Below, piece by piece: positions 9,547 to 17,436 of a DNA stretch of 64,000 nucleotides. The notes under the pieces were generated by a model that did no database searches, had not been told where the DNA came from, and was given only the letters and a program-made list of their open reading frames with translations. Source of the stretch: Alphaproteobacteria bacterium (lineage in GTDB: Bacteria; Pseudomonadota; Alphaproteobacteria; DSM-16000; Inquilinaceae). The translations under genes and the position numbers were made by a program. The number at the start of each line of letters is the position of its first letter. The first letter of the stretch is position 1. The stretch spans positions 1-64,000 of the forward strand of contig JANQGH010000030.1 in the NCBI GenBank assembly GCA_028277405.1. The letters are read 5' to 3'.

Positions 9547-9900
9547 TCAAATCGGGCCGGAGAGGTTATTGGCGATTTCGTCACGCAGATTGTCGCGCAC
9601 GGTATCGATCATCTGCTCTGCCTGATCCGGGGGCGTGCCACCGGCAATCAGCGCCTCTTCCCAATCGGCCAACTCGCCATTGCACCTGTTAATAAACCGA
9701 TTGGCGACGGCCCGATTGCCACCGGTACCCGGCACAGGCGCATCAAACGCGCTGTCAAGGCAATCATAGAACGCCGCCTGCGCTTGGCCCACCGTTGTAG
9801 GCGCGGGAGAACCCTTGCCAGACGACTGACAAGCAACCACGACGACTGACGCGCCGACCAAAAGGGCACCCCTCAGCAATCCACGAGCACCAAAGCGCAA
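9547..9900 (-). CDS. small putative lipoprotein
   Basis: The protein has a short basic N-terminus, a hydrophobic stretch and a lipobox ending in VVVVAC, so it should be lipid-anchored. The rest (AQAAFYDCLDSAFDAPV ... NRFINRCNGELADWEEALI) is helical with two further cysteines. I recognise no family. The start is taken as TTG at 9900 because GGAGAAG lies just upstream; the frame also stays open to a TTG at 9930. Weak start codons make expression level uncertain. Confidence 0.6.
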   Translation of the reverse strand: MRFGARGLLRGALLVGASVVVVACQSSGKGSPAPTTVGQAQAAFYDCLDSAFDAPVPGTGGNRAVANRFINRCNGELADWEEALIAGGTPPDQAEQMIDTVRDNLRDEIANNLSGPI

Positions 9901-9977
9901 GAATACTTCTCCAGCCAACGACCCCTCCAAATAGGCGCATAACGTTGCGGAAAATCGCGCATTCGTTAGGCAAACTA

Positions 9978-9997
9978 AACAAAAGTATGCTTTTGTT
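9978..9997. repeat. perfect AT-rich inverted repeat
   Basis: AACAAAAG-TATG-CTTTTGTT forms an 8-bp perfect stem. It lies between the CCA-adding enzyme stop and the lipoprotein start, about 80 nt upstream of the latter. It could be a protein-binding site or part of a terminator for the CCA gene. Confidence 0.5.
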
Positions 9998-10001
9998 CAA
10001 G

Positions 10002-10016
10002 GCCTTGATCCAAGGC
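10002..10016. repeat. small hairpin between the CCA gene and the lipoprotein gene
   Basis: GCCTTG-ATC-CAAGGC is a perfect 6-bp stem with a 3-nt loop, 36 nt beyond the CCA gene stop on the minus strand. Together with the adjacent AT-rich repeat it may end transcription of the CCA gene; there is no long T run. Confidence 0.35.
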
Positions 10017-10051
10017 TGGCTGAAATGGACGGTTCAAGCTTTTCCGCCGAG

Positions 10052-11257
10052 CTACGACTGCTTGTTGTCGACGACCAGGAAGAGCCTCTCCAGGCATGCT
10101 TCACGGTTGGGTGCAAAGTCCCTTTGAACCCACCAACGCTCCACGGCACTAAGAGCTGCGCCGATTTCCGGTCCGTCCGGCAATCCAGCCCTTTTGGCAT
10201 CTGATCCGCGGATCGGAAAAACGGGTACCTCCCAGGTCGACAACGACCGAAACGCGCGTTCGGCAGCGTCGTCCGGGCTGTCGGCCAGGAGCAGCAAATC
10301 CCCGGCAATGCTCAGGCCATGATGATAGGCCAGTCGCCTTGCATCGACATCAGAGCGCACCGAAGGCTCGGCGCCTGCGGCGGATTCGACGGTCGCCAAG
10401 TATCGCTGTTCGGTCTTCGAAAGGCGAAACTTCTCGCCGGTTGCTTTGGCGCCGGCCCCCGGCGGCAGCACGAACGCCGCCAACCTGCGCATGGGATCGG
10501 GGGCGACACCGAGGTCGCTTTCGCGCCTGACGAGACGCGTCAATCGCGCGGCGGGGACGTCGCCGAACAGCCAGGCCGCGACGCCAGTTTGCCGGGCAAG
10601 CCGCCAGGACGGGCGTGGATCCGGCGCGGCAAGCCATCTGACGACCTCCGACCGCACCCGCTCAGCCGCCAGCCGGCCCAGCCCGGGTACGGCCGCAGCA
10701 AGAGCCTTGAGGGTGGTTTCGTCCGGCGGCTGGCGACCATACCAGGCCTGAAACCGGAAGAAGCGCAAGACCCGCAGATAGTCCTCGCCAATCCGTGCGG
10801 CCGGGTCGCCGACGAAGCGAACACGGCCAGCTTGCCCGTCGGCCAGGCCGCCGAAATAGTCGTAAACCGTGCCGTCGGGTGAAGCACTCATGGCGTTGAT
10901 CGTGAAATCGCGCCGCGCAGCATCTTCGCGCCAGTCGTCAGTGAAGGCGACCACGGCATGCCGTCCATCGGTCTCAAGGTCCCGACGAAGGGTGGTGATC
11001 TCATACCCTTTGCCATCGATCACGGCCGTAACCGTGCCGTGATCCATGCCGGTCGGGACGGCCTTGATACCGCTCTGCTCCAGCGCGGTTTTGACGGCCT
11101 CGGGCCGTACCGGCGTCGCCAGGTCGATATCCGTGACGGGCCGGCCCAGCAATGCGTCACGGACACAACCGCCGACCACCCTGGGCGGGCCGCCGGCGGT
11201 GGTCAGAACATCGATCAACCGTATGAGTGCCGGATGGCGCAGCCAATCGGCCGTCAA
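10052..11257 (-). CDS. CCA tRNA nucleotidyltransferase / poly(A) polymerase family
   Basis: This class II nucleotidyltransferase adds or repairs the 3' CCA of tRNAs. The catalytic head shows GGCVRDALLG and the metal-binding DIDLAT pair; further on are the RRDFTINAMS and GEDYLRVLRFFRF motifs of the family. The open frame continues upstream through DUF6111, but homologues begin at ADWLRHPA, so the TTG at 11257, 16 nt after the DUF6111 stop, is the best start. It is the last gene of the DUF1285-NUDIX-DUF6111-CCA run, a grouping common in alphaproteobacteria. Confidence 0.9.
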   Translation of the reverse strand: MTADWLRHPALIRLIDVLTTAGGPPRVVGGCVRDALLGRPVTDIDLATPVRPEAVKTALEQSGIKAVPTGMDHGTVTAVIDGKGYEITTLRRDLETDGRHAVVAFTDDWREDAARRDFTINAMSASPDGTVYDYFGGLADGQAGRVRFVGDPAARIGEDYLRVLRFFRFQAWYGRQPPDETTLKALAAAVPGLGRLAAERVRSEVVRWLAAPDPRPSWRLARQTGVAAWLFGDVPAARLTRLVRRESDLGVAPDPMRRLAAFVLPPGAGAKATGEKFRLSKTEQRYLATVESAAGAEPSVRSDVDARRLAYHHGLSIAGDLLLLADSPDDAAERAFRSLSTWEVPVFPIRGSDAKRAGLPDGPEIGAALSAVERWWVQRDFAPNREACLERLFLVVDNKQS

Positions 11258-11273
11258 CCGCGCCGCACCGCGA

Positions 11274-11564
11274 TCACTGATCGTCGGTGATGAAGTGTCC
11301 GGGGACGACTTCGCCATCTTCCATCCGGGGTGGCACATACTCGCTGCCGGCTGGGGCCCCGCCCAGGATGGCCAACAACACCAGGGCGACGGCAAACAAG
11401 CCGAAACCCGATAGCACCAGCCAAAACCAGGGCGTGTTTTCCCACAAGGGCGGCGGCTGCTCCGTCCCCGCCGCAATCGCGCGACGGCGCTGCCACCACG
11501 CGAAGGCGATGTAGAGCGCGGTCGGCGCGATGAGCAATAACGCGAGCAGGACTTGTCGAGTCAT
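11274..11564 (-). CDS. DUF6111 family small membrane protein
   Basis: The 96-residue protein has two membrane helices (LALLLIAPTALYIAFAWW and WLVLSGFGLFAVALVLLAI) separated by a short loop with PPLWENTPWFW, and a C-terminal EYVPPRMEDGEVVPGHF tail. That matches DUF6111, which has no known function but recurs beside CCA-adding enzymes in alphaproteobacteria. Its ATG overlaps the NUDIX stop as ATGA, so the two are translationally coupled. Confidence 0.85.
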   Translation of the reverse strand: MTRQVLLALLLIAPTALYIAFAWWQRRRAIAAGTEQPPPLWENTPWFWLVLSGFGLFAVALVLLAILGGAPAGSEYVPPRMEDGEVVPGHFITDDQ

Positions 11565-12178
11565 AGCGTGCCCAGCAGTTGCTGCAGGTTTTTCAGCATT
11601 CCGGCAGTGGCCCCCCAAATGTAGCGATCTTGGTACTCGAAAACATAAAACAGCCGCTGCCGGCCTTGGAATGGTCGGCTGTCTCGCTGCGGCATGTCGC
11701 GGGACAGAATGAAGGAGAGCGGCACCTCGAAGGTTTCCGCCACCTCAAACGGGTCCGGGACGATGGCCACCGGCGGCCTGATGACCCCGACATAGGGTTG
11801 GACCCGAAAGCCCGTACGGGTGATGTAGGTGTTCAGCCTGCCGACAACATCGATCTGGTCGGGCCCGACGCCAATCTCCTCCTCGGTCTCGCGCAGCGCC
11901 GCCGCCAGCGGATCGGCATCATCGGCCTCGACCCGGCCGCCTGGAAACGAGATTTGCCCCGCATGGGCCTTGAGATGCGCGGTTCTGACCGTCAACAATA
12001 CCGTCGGATCGGTGTCGTGGTCGACCAGCGGCACCAGGACGGCGGCATCGCGCAACGACCGTGGCGGCCGCAGGTCCGGGTTCAGATCATGGTCACCCAA
12101 GACCCCGCTGGCCGACGGTTCCCCGTTGTGGTCGACGGCCAACAGTCGCGGCGGCAGATCGGTCAACCTGATGGCCAT
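11561..12178 (-). CDS. NUDIX hydrolase, probable CoA pyrophosphatase
   Basis: A Nudix box is present as GGRVEADDADP...AALRETEEEIGV, preceded by KAHAGQISFPGG, which is typical of the CoA-pyrophosphatase (NudL/YeaB) group that cleaves coenzyme A to 4'-phosphopantetheine and 3',5'-ADP. The 205-residue length fits. The upstream part of the open frame overlaps DUF1285; the ATG at 12178, 8 nt after the DUF1285 stop, is the natural start. Confidence 0.9.
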   Translation of the reverse strand: MAIRLTDLPPRLLAVDHNGEPSASGVLGDHDLNPDLRPPRSLRDAAVLVPLVDHDTDPTVLLTVRTAHLKAHAGQISFPGGRVEADDADPLAAALRETEEEIGVGPDQIDVVGRLNTYITRTGFRVQPYVGVIRPPVAIVPDPFEVAETFEVPLSFILSRDMPQRDSRPFQGRQRLFYVFEYQDRYIWGATAGMLKNLQQLLGTL

Positions 12179-12185
12179 GCGGTGC

Positions 12186-12734
12186 TCACGATTGTTCCAG
12201 CGGAAAGAAACATCCCGCGCTCCAAACACCGAGTTTGCCATGATTCTCGACGGCTCGGTCGGCCAAGGCGTAGAAGACCGGGCGGGCGATCAGCGCCTCC
12301 ATCCCGTCACGAACCGTGACATAGGGGCGCGGTGCCGCCGTTTCATCATCGAAGGCAACCCGTATGGGGTTGTCCGGCCCGGCCGTTACCTGTTCGTCCA
12401 GGTTAGTGCGAAAGGTCAGGACCGAGTCGGCCCCTGCGCCGCTGGCCGACACGTCAACCGCCACGAACGGAGCATCGTCGACGGTTATCCTGCCCCGTTC
12501 CGCCGGCGTGATCAGCCAATAGGCGCCAGCCTCGTCCCGCCGCAGCACGCTGGCGAACAGCTTGACCAGGGCGGGCCGGCCGATCGGACTGCCATGATAG
12601 GTCCAGGTGCCGTCCGCAAGAATGCGGATATCATAGGCCTCATCGGTCGCGCTGCCCGCCCCGAGATGCGCTGTCGGATGCTTATCCGGCCGGGCGGCCT
12701 TCCCAACGCTGTCCATCGGGTCCATTTCTGCCAT
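12186..12734 (-). CDS. DUF1285 domain protein
   Basis: The region IRILADGTWTYHGSPIGRPALVKLFASVLRRDE is the DUF1285 hallmark, followed by YWLITPAERGRITVDDAPFVAV. The family is a small beta-rich domain of unknown biochemical role. It is the first gene of the minus-strand run and is divergent from moxR with a 65-nt gap that must hold both promoters. Confidence 0.9.
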   Translation of the reverse strand: MAEMDPMDSVGKAARPDKHPTAHLGAGSATDEAYDIRILADGTWTYHGSPIGRPALVKLFASVLRRDEAGAYWLITPAERGRITVDDAPFVAVDVSASGAGADSVLTFRTNLDEQVTAGPDNPIRVAFDDETAAPRPYVTVRDGMEALIARPVFYALADRAVENHGKLGVWSAGCFFPLEQS

Positions 12735-12799
12735 AGTCGTAATGACGTTAAGCTAACCGGCCCGATTGAGATAGGCATGATTGCCAAAGGACTCCAGCG

Positions 12800-13804
12800 A
12801 TGAGCGACCTTTCGACCCGGCAGGACGACGCTGCCATTCTTGGCGAAGTCGAGAGCCTCGGCGATCGCCTGGGGGCCATCCGCAGCCAGTTGGGCCGGGT
12901 GATCTTCGGCCAGCAGGCGGTCATCGATCAATCCTTGGTGACCTTGCTGGCCAGCGGCCACGGCCTGCTGGTCGGTGTGCCGGGCCTGGCGAAGACCAAG
13001 CTGGTCGAAAGCCTGGGCAAGGTGCTGGGGCTTAGCGAACGCCGCATCCAGTGCACGCCGGACTTGATGCCGGCCGACATTCTGGGCTCGGAGGTGCTGG
13101 AGGAAGGCGAGGACGGCAAGCGCCGTTTTCGGTTCATCGAAGGCCCTGTGTTTTGCCAGCTGTTGATGGCCGACGAGGTCAACCGGGCCAGTCCGCGCAC
13201 CCAGTCCGCCCTGCTTCAGGCGATGCAGGAGCGGCGGGTGTCGGTCGCGGGGCACTACCACCCCCTGCCCACCCCCTTTCACGTTCTTGCCACGCAAAAC
13301 CCGCTGGAACAGGAAGGCACCTACCCGTTGCCCGAGGCCCAGCTTGACCGCTTCTTGATGCAGATCGACGTCACCTACCCCGACCAGGACGCCGAGCGTC
13401 AGATGCTGCTGGCGACGACAGGCACGGAGGAAGAGAAGCTGGAGCAGATGATCGATGCGGAGCAGTTGATGGCTGCCCAGCACCTGGTCAGACGCATTCC
13501 CGTGGGCGCCCAGACCGTCGATGCCATTCTCGATATCGTGCGCCAGGGCCGGCCGGAGACCAGCGAACTGCCCGAGATCGTGCAAAACGTCGCTTGGGGT
13601 CCGGGCCCGCGTGCCAGCCAGGCCCTGATGCTGGCCTGTCGCGCCAAGGCGCTGCTGGAGGGCCGCAAGGCACCGTCGATCGACGATGTGGTCGAACTGA
13701 CCATGCCCGTGCTGAAGCACCGCATGGCGCTTAACTTCGCCGCCCGCGCCGATGGCACGACCATCGAGGATGTTATTGCGCGGCTGATCCAGCGACACGC
13801 ATGA
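12800..13804 (+). CDS. MoxR family AAA+ ATPase
   Basis: This chaperone-like ATPase is thought to help mature or activate partner proteins, usually VWA/DUF58 proteins encoded next to it. The variant Walker A GVPGLAKT (59-66) and Walker B LLMADE (121-126) are typical of MoxR, with sensor sequence VLATQNPLEQEGTYPLPEAQ further on. The length of 334 residues is normal. The stop overlaps the DUF58 ATG, which starts the coupled four-gene cluster. Confidence 0.95.
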   Translation: MSDLSTRQDDAAILGEVESLGDRLGAIRSQLGRVIFGQQAVIDQSLVTLLASGHGLLVGVPGLAKTKLVESLGKVLGLSERRIQCTPDLMPADILGSEVLEEGEDGKRRFRFIEGPVFCQLLMADEVNRASPRTQSALLQAMQERRVSVAGHYHPLPTPFHVLATQNPLEQEGTYPLPEAQLDRFLMQIDVTYPDQDAERQMLLATTGTEEEKLEQMIDAEQLMAAQHLVRRIPVGAQTVDAILDIVRQGRPETSELPEIVQNVAWGPGPRASQALMLACRAKALLEGRKAPSIDDVVELTMPVLKHRMALNFAARADGTTIEDVIARLIQRHA

Positions 13805-14688
13805 CAGCAGCCACGCTACACGGCCGCGCCGAGGCGCTGGCCTCCACCCTGCCGCCGCTGCTGGTGGAGGCCGAGCGCGTGGCCGCCGTGGTGGCACAAG
13901 GCGTTCACGGACGTCGCAGGGTCGGCGTTGGCGAGAGTTTCTGGCAGTTCCGCCGGTACGAGCCCGGCGATCCGGTCCAGCGGATCGACTGGCGCCAAAC
14001 GGCAAAGCGCGATCAGCCGTTCTTGCGCCAGCTGGAATGGGAGGCGGCACAGACCGTCTATCTCTGGCGCGCGACCGACGGTGGCTTTCGCTGGCGCTCG
14101 ACAAAATCCACACCGACGAAGGCCGACCGGGCCGGGTTGCTGCTGCTGGCGCTGGCCTCCCTGCTCAACAGCGCCGGCGAGCGGGTCGCGCTGCTAGACG
14201 GCGATTCGCCGCCCGGCCTCGGGCGCGCCGATCTCAGCCGTTTGGCGATGGATTTGCAGCGAACCGAGGCCGGTGATGATTCGCCGGCGGCCGCGTTGCC
14301 GCCGAACAGGGCCGTCCAGGCGCACGCCGCGATGGTTCTGTTCTCCGACTGGCTGGCACCCTTGCCGGCCATCGAGGCCGCGCTGGCCTCGTTCCAGTCC
14401 AAGGTCGAGCACGGCCATCTGGTTCAGATCCTGGATCCGGCCGAGGTCGATCTGCCGTATGCGGGGCGGATTCGTTTCAGCGGCTTTCACAACGAAAGCG
14501 CCCTGACGCTGGCACGTGTCGACACGATCCGTCAGGCCTATCAGGAGCGTATCGCGGCCCAGCAGGAAGGCTTGCGCGCGCTCGCCCGCGCGGCCGGCTG
14601 GCAGCTTCACATCCACCGCACCGACCAGGCGCCGGAGCGGGCCCTGCTGTCGGTGTTCCAGGCACTCGCCGGTGCCGGCGCGGTCTAG
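13801..14688 (+). CDS. DUF58 domain protein (MoxR partner)
   Basis: The core sequence FWQFRRYEPGDPVQRIDWRQTAK is the diagnostic DUF58 block, and the protein has a VWA-like fold after it. No membrane helix precedes it, so it is a soluble cytoplasmic form of 295 residues. Family members are considered clients or partners of MoxR ATPases. It overlaps moxR by 4 nt and is 6 nt upstream of the next gene. Confidence 0.93.
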   Translation: MTAATLHGRAEALASTLPPLLVEAERVAAVVAQGVHGRRRVGVGESFWQFRRYEPGDPVQRIDWRQTAKRDQPFLRQLEWEAAQTVYLWRATDGGFRWRSTKSTPTKADRAGLLLLALASLLNSAGERVALLDGDSPPGLGRADLSRLAMDLQRTEAGDDSPAAALPPNRAVQAHAAMVLFSDWLAPLPAIEAALASFQSKVEHGHLVQILDPAEVDLPYAGRIRFSGFHNESALTLARVDTIRQAYQERIAAQQEGLRALARAAGWQLHIHRTDQAPERALLSVFQALAGAGAV

Positions 14689-14694
14689 GCAACG

Positions 14695-17436
14695 ATGCTG
14701 ACCCTGGGACCTATCAGTTTCCTGCAACCCTGGCTGCTGTTGGGATTGGCGGCATTGCCAGTGCTCTATTGGCTTATCCGCGCAACGCCGCCCGCGCCCA
14801 GAAACGTTCGCTTCCCGGCCCTGCGCCTGCTTCGCGACCTGCAGCCACAGGAGGAAACGCCGGCGCGCACGCCTTGGTGGCTGCTGGTGCTGCGCCTGGT
14901 GCTGGTCGGGCTGATCATCATCGCCTGCGCCGGCCCGGTGATTAATCCGGCGGCTGGCCTGCCCGGCTCCGGACCGGTCCTGTTGCTGGTCGACAATGGG
15001 TGGTCGGCTGGCCGTGACTGGCCGGCGCGGCAGGCGCATCTGTCGCGCGCGATCGACGCGGCGGAGCGGGCCGGCCGGCCCTTGCTGGCGGCGGCGACCG
15101 CCGCCGACGGACCCGGCCCGCCGCCGACGATCAGCGGCCTGATGCGCCCTGCCGACGCCAGGGGCTGGGCGGACCAGCTGGAGCCTCGGCCCTGGCCGGC
15201 TGATCGAGCGGCGCTTATGGCCGCGATCACGGAGATGGCCGATCACGGCGGCCTCGAGACCCTTTGGCTGAGTGACGGGCTGGACGATCCGGCCGCGGCG
15301 GATCTGGCACAGACGCTGCAGCGGCTTGGACGCCTGACGGTTTACCTGCCCGAAGCCGGCGACTTGCCGCTGGTGCTCGATACCCCTCAGACGGAGGGCG
15401 GGGATCTGGTCTTCTCGGTGCGCCGCCCCACCGCCGCGATCGAAGGTGTAGGCGTCGTGCGCCTCGCCGGTGACGATGGCCGCATTTTGGCCCGGCAGCC
15501 CTTTACCATTGCCGCAGAAAGCGACGGCACCGACGTCCGCCTGTCCTTGCCGGCAGAGGCGCGCAACCGTGCTGCCCTCGCCACGATCGAGGATCTTGAA
15601 GGGGCCGGATCGGTGGTCCTGGTGGACGAACGCTGGCGGCGACGGCCCGTCGCGATCGTCGGCGCCGCCCCGACGGACAGCAGCCAGCCGCTGTTGTCTG
15701 AAACCTATTATCTCGATCGCGCCTTGGCACCGTTTGCCGAGGTCTGGTATGGCGGCCTGGACGACCTGCTGGAGCGCGGACCGGCGGTCATCATCCTGCC
15801 CGACAGTGGCCAGGTGACGCCTGACGAAGGCGACCGGCTGGACGCTTTCCTGGCCGAGGGCGGCGTGGTGCTGCGGTTCGCAGGCCCGCTCTTCGCCGCC
15901 AACCCCGATGCGCTTGTCCCCGTGCCCCTGCGCGCGGGCGACCGTACCCTGACCGGGGCGTTGAGCTGGACCACGCCCCAGCCCCTGGCGCCCTTCCCGC
16001 CGGAGAGCCCGCTTGCCGGCCTCGCCTTGCCCGACGATGTGCTGATCGAGCGCCAAGTGCTCGCCCAGCCGGGCCCCTTGGTCAACGCCAGAACCTGGGC
16101 ACGGCTGGCGGACGGCACCCCGCTGGTAACCGCCGAAAGGCGCCAGACGGCCGATGGCACGGATGCGGGCTGGCTGGTTCTGGTACACACAACCGCCGGG
16201 GCCGACTGGTCGAACCTGCCCCTGTCCGGTCTGTTCGTCGACATGCTGCGCCGGATCGTGGCGTTGAGCGCCGGCGTTGCCGACACGACCGATGCCGTGG
16301 CGCTGCGACCGCTGAGTACGCTCGACGGCTTCGGCCGGTTGGGAGAGGCCGACGCGGCCGCAATGCCCATCGCTGCCGGCACGTTTGCCGAGACGCTTGC
16401 GTCGCCAACACACCCGCCGGGCTTCTACGAGGCCGGAGAGACACGGCGCGCGCTAAATCTTTCGCCGGCGATCGGGCCGCTGGAACCGCTGGCACTGCCG
16501 CCACGCGTCGCGACCCAGGGCTACGCGATCGAGGCGGAGCTGGACCTTCTGCCGCTGCTGCTGGCGGCCGCCATGGCGCTGGCGATCATTGACCTGTTGG
16601 CAAGTCTGGCCCTGCGCGGTCTTTTGGCCATCGGCCCCAAACGCGGAGCCACTGCCCTCGTAGTGGCCCTGTTCCTGATTCCGGTCTTGGGCAACCTAAG
16701 CCCGGCCCAGGCCCAAGGCCAATCTCTGTCGCCCGAGAACCTGGCCTTGCTGGCCGCCAACGGCACGTACCTGGCCTATGTCGTGACCGGCGACCCGGAA
16801 GTCGACGCGATCAGCCAGGCGGGATTGGACGGTCTGTCGCGCGTCCTGACGCAGCGCACGGCGGTGGAGCCCGAAGGCGCCTTGGGCGTCGATCCGGAGT
16901 ATGACGAGCTGGCGTTCTTCTCCCTGCTATACTGGCCGATCACCCAAGACCAGCCGACCCCGTCCGCGGACGCGTTCGCCCGCCTGAACGACTATCTGCT
17001 GCAGGGCGGCACGATCCTGTTCGATACCCGCGACGCCGGGATCGGCCGTATCAACGAGGCGGATCTGCGCCGCCTGACCGCCGGCCTCGACATCCCGCCA
17101 TTGTCGCCGGTCGCGCCCGATCATGTTCTGACCCGCGCCTTCTACCTGCTGCAGACCTTTCCGGGCCGCTACGCCGACGAGGCCCTTTGGGTCATGGACG
17201 CCGACGAGACGATCAATGACGGGGTCTCGCCGGTGATTATCGGGGCCAATGACTGGGCGGCCGCCTGGGCCATGGACGCGGTCGGCAACCCGCAATTCAC
17301 GGCCGTCCCAGGCGGCGAATGGCAACGGGAGATGGCCTTCCGCTTCGGCATCAACCTGGTGATGTACGTGCTGACCGGCAACTACAAGGCCGACCAGGTG
17401 CACGTGCCCGCGATCTTGGAGCGCCTGGGCCAATGA
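14695..17436 (+). CDS. BatA-type membrane protein with C-terminal DUF4159 domain
   Basis: The 913-residue protein starts with the Aerotolerance-regulator (BatA) N-terminal pair of helices (PWLLLGLAALPVLYWLIRATPPAP ... LLVLRLVLVGLIIIACAGPV), then a periplasmic VWA-like region. Two further hydrophobic segments lie near residues 620-670. The C-terminal block, beginning around LAYVVTGDPEVDAISQAGLDGLSRVL and including YDELAFFSLLYWPITQDQ, is DUF4159, a GATase-like domain. It is probably an envelope-stress or assembly factor acting with MoxR, but the task is unknown. It is coupled to the next gene by ATGA. Confidence 0.9.
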   Translation: MLTLGPISFLQPWLLLGLAALPVLYWLIRATPPAPRNVRFPALRLLRDLQPQEETPARTPWWLLVLRLVLVGLIIIACAGPVINPAAGLPGSGPVLLLVDNGWSAGRDWPARQAHLSRAIDAAERAGRPLLAAATAADGPGPPPTISGLMRPADARGWADQLEPRPWPADRAALMAAITEMADHGGLETLWLSDGLDDPAAADLAQTLQRLGRLTVYLPEAGDLPLVLDTPQTEGGDLVFSVRRPTAAIEGVGVVRLAGDDGRILARQPFTIAAESDGTDVRLSLPAEARNRAALATIEDLEGAGSVVLVDERWRRRPVAIVGAAPTDSSQPLLSETYYLDRALAPFAEVWYGGLDDLLERGPAVIILPDSGQVTPDEGDRLDAFLAEGGVVLRFAGPLFAANPDALVPVPLRAGDRTLTGALSWTTPQPLAPFPPESPLAGLALPDDVLIERQVLAQPGPLVNARTWARLADGTPLVTAERRQTADGTDAGWLVLVHTTAGADWSNLPLSGLFVDMLRRIVALSAGVADTTDAVALRPLSTLDGFGRLGEADAAAMPIAAGTFAETLASPTHPPGFYEAGETRRALNLSPAIGPLEPLALPPRVATQGYAIEAELDLLPLLLAAAMALAIIDLLASLALRGLLAIGPKRGATALVVALFLIPVLGNLSPAQAQGQSLSPENLALLAANGTYLAYVVTGDPEVDAISQAGLDGLSRVLTQRTAVEPEGALGVDPEYDELAFFSLLYWPITQDQPTPSADAFARLNDYLLQGGTILFDTRDAGIGRINEADLRRLTAGLDIPPLSPVAPDHVLTRAFYLLQTFPGRYADEALWVMDADETINDGVSPVIIGANDWAAAWAMDAVGNPQFTAVPGGEWQREMAFRFGINLVMYVLTGNYKADQVHVPAILERLGQ

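Noticed and set aside
10002..10016. A possible tRNA arm
   Set aside because: Only one short stem is present; no cloverleaf can be drawn.
14194..16413. A 739-codon open frame on the minus strand
   Set aside because: It is antisense to the DUF58 and BatA-DUF4159 genes, which show real family motifs; the frame is a G+C-rich shadow.
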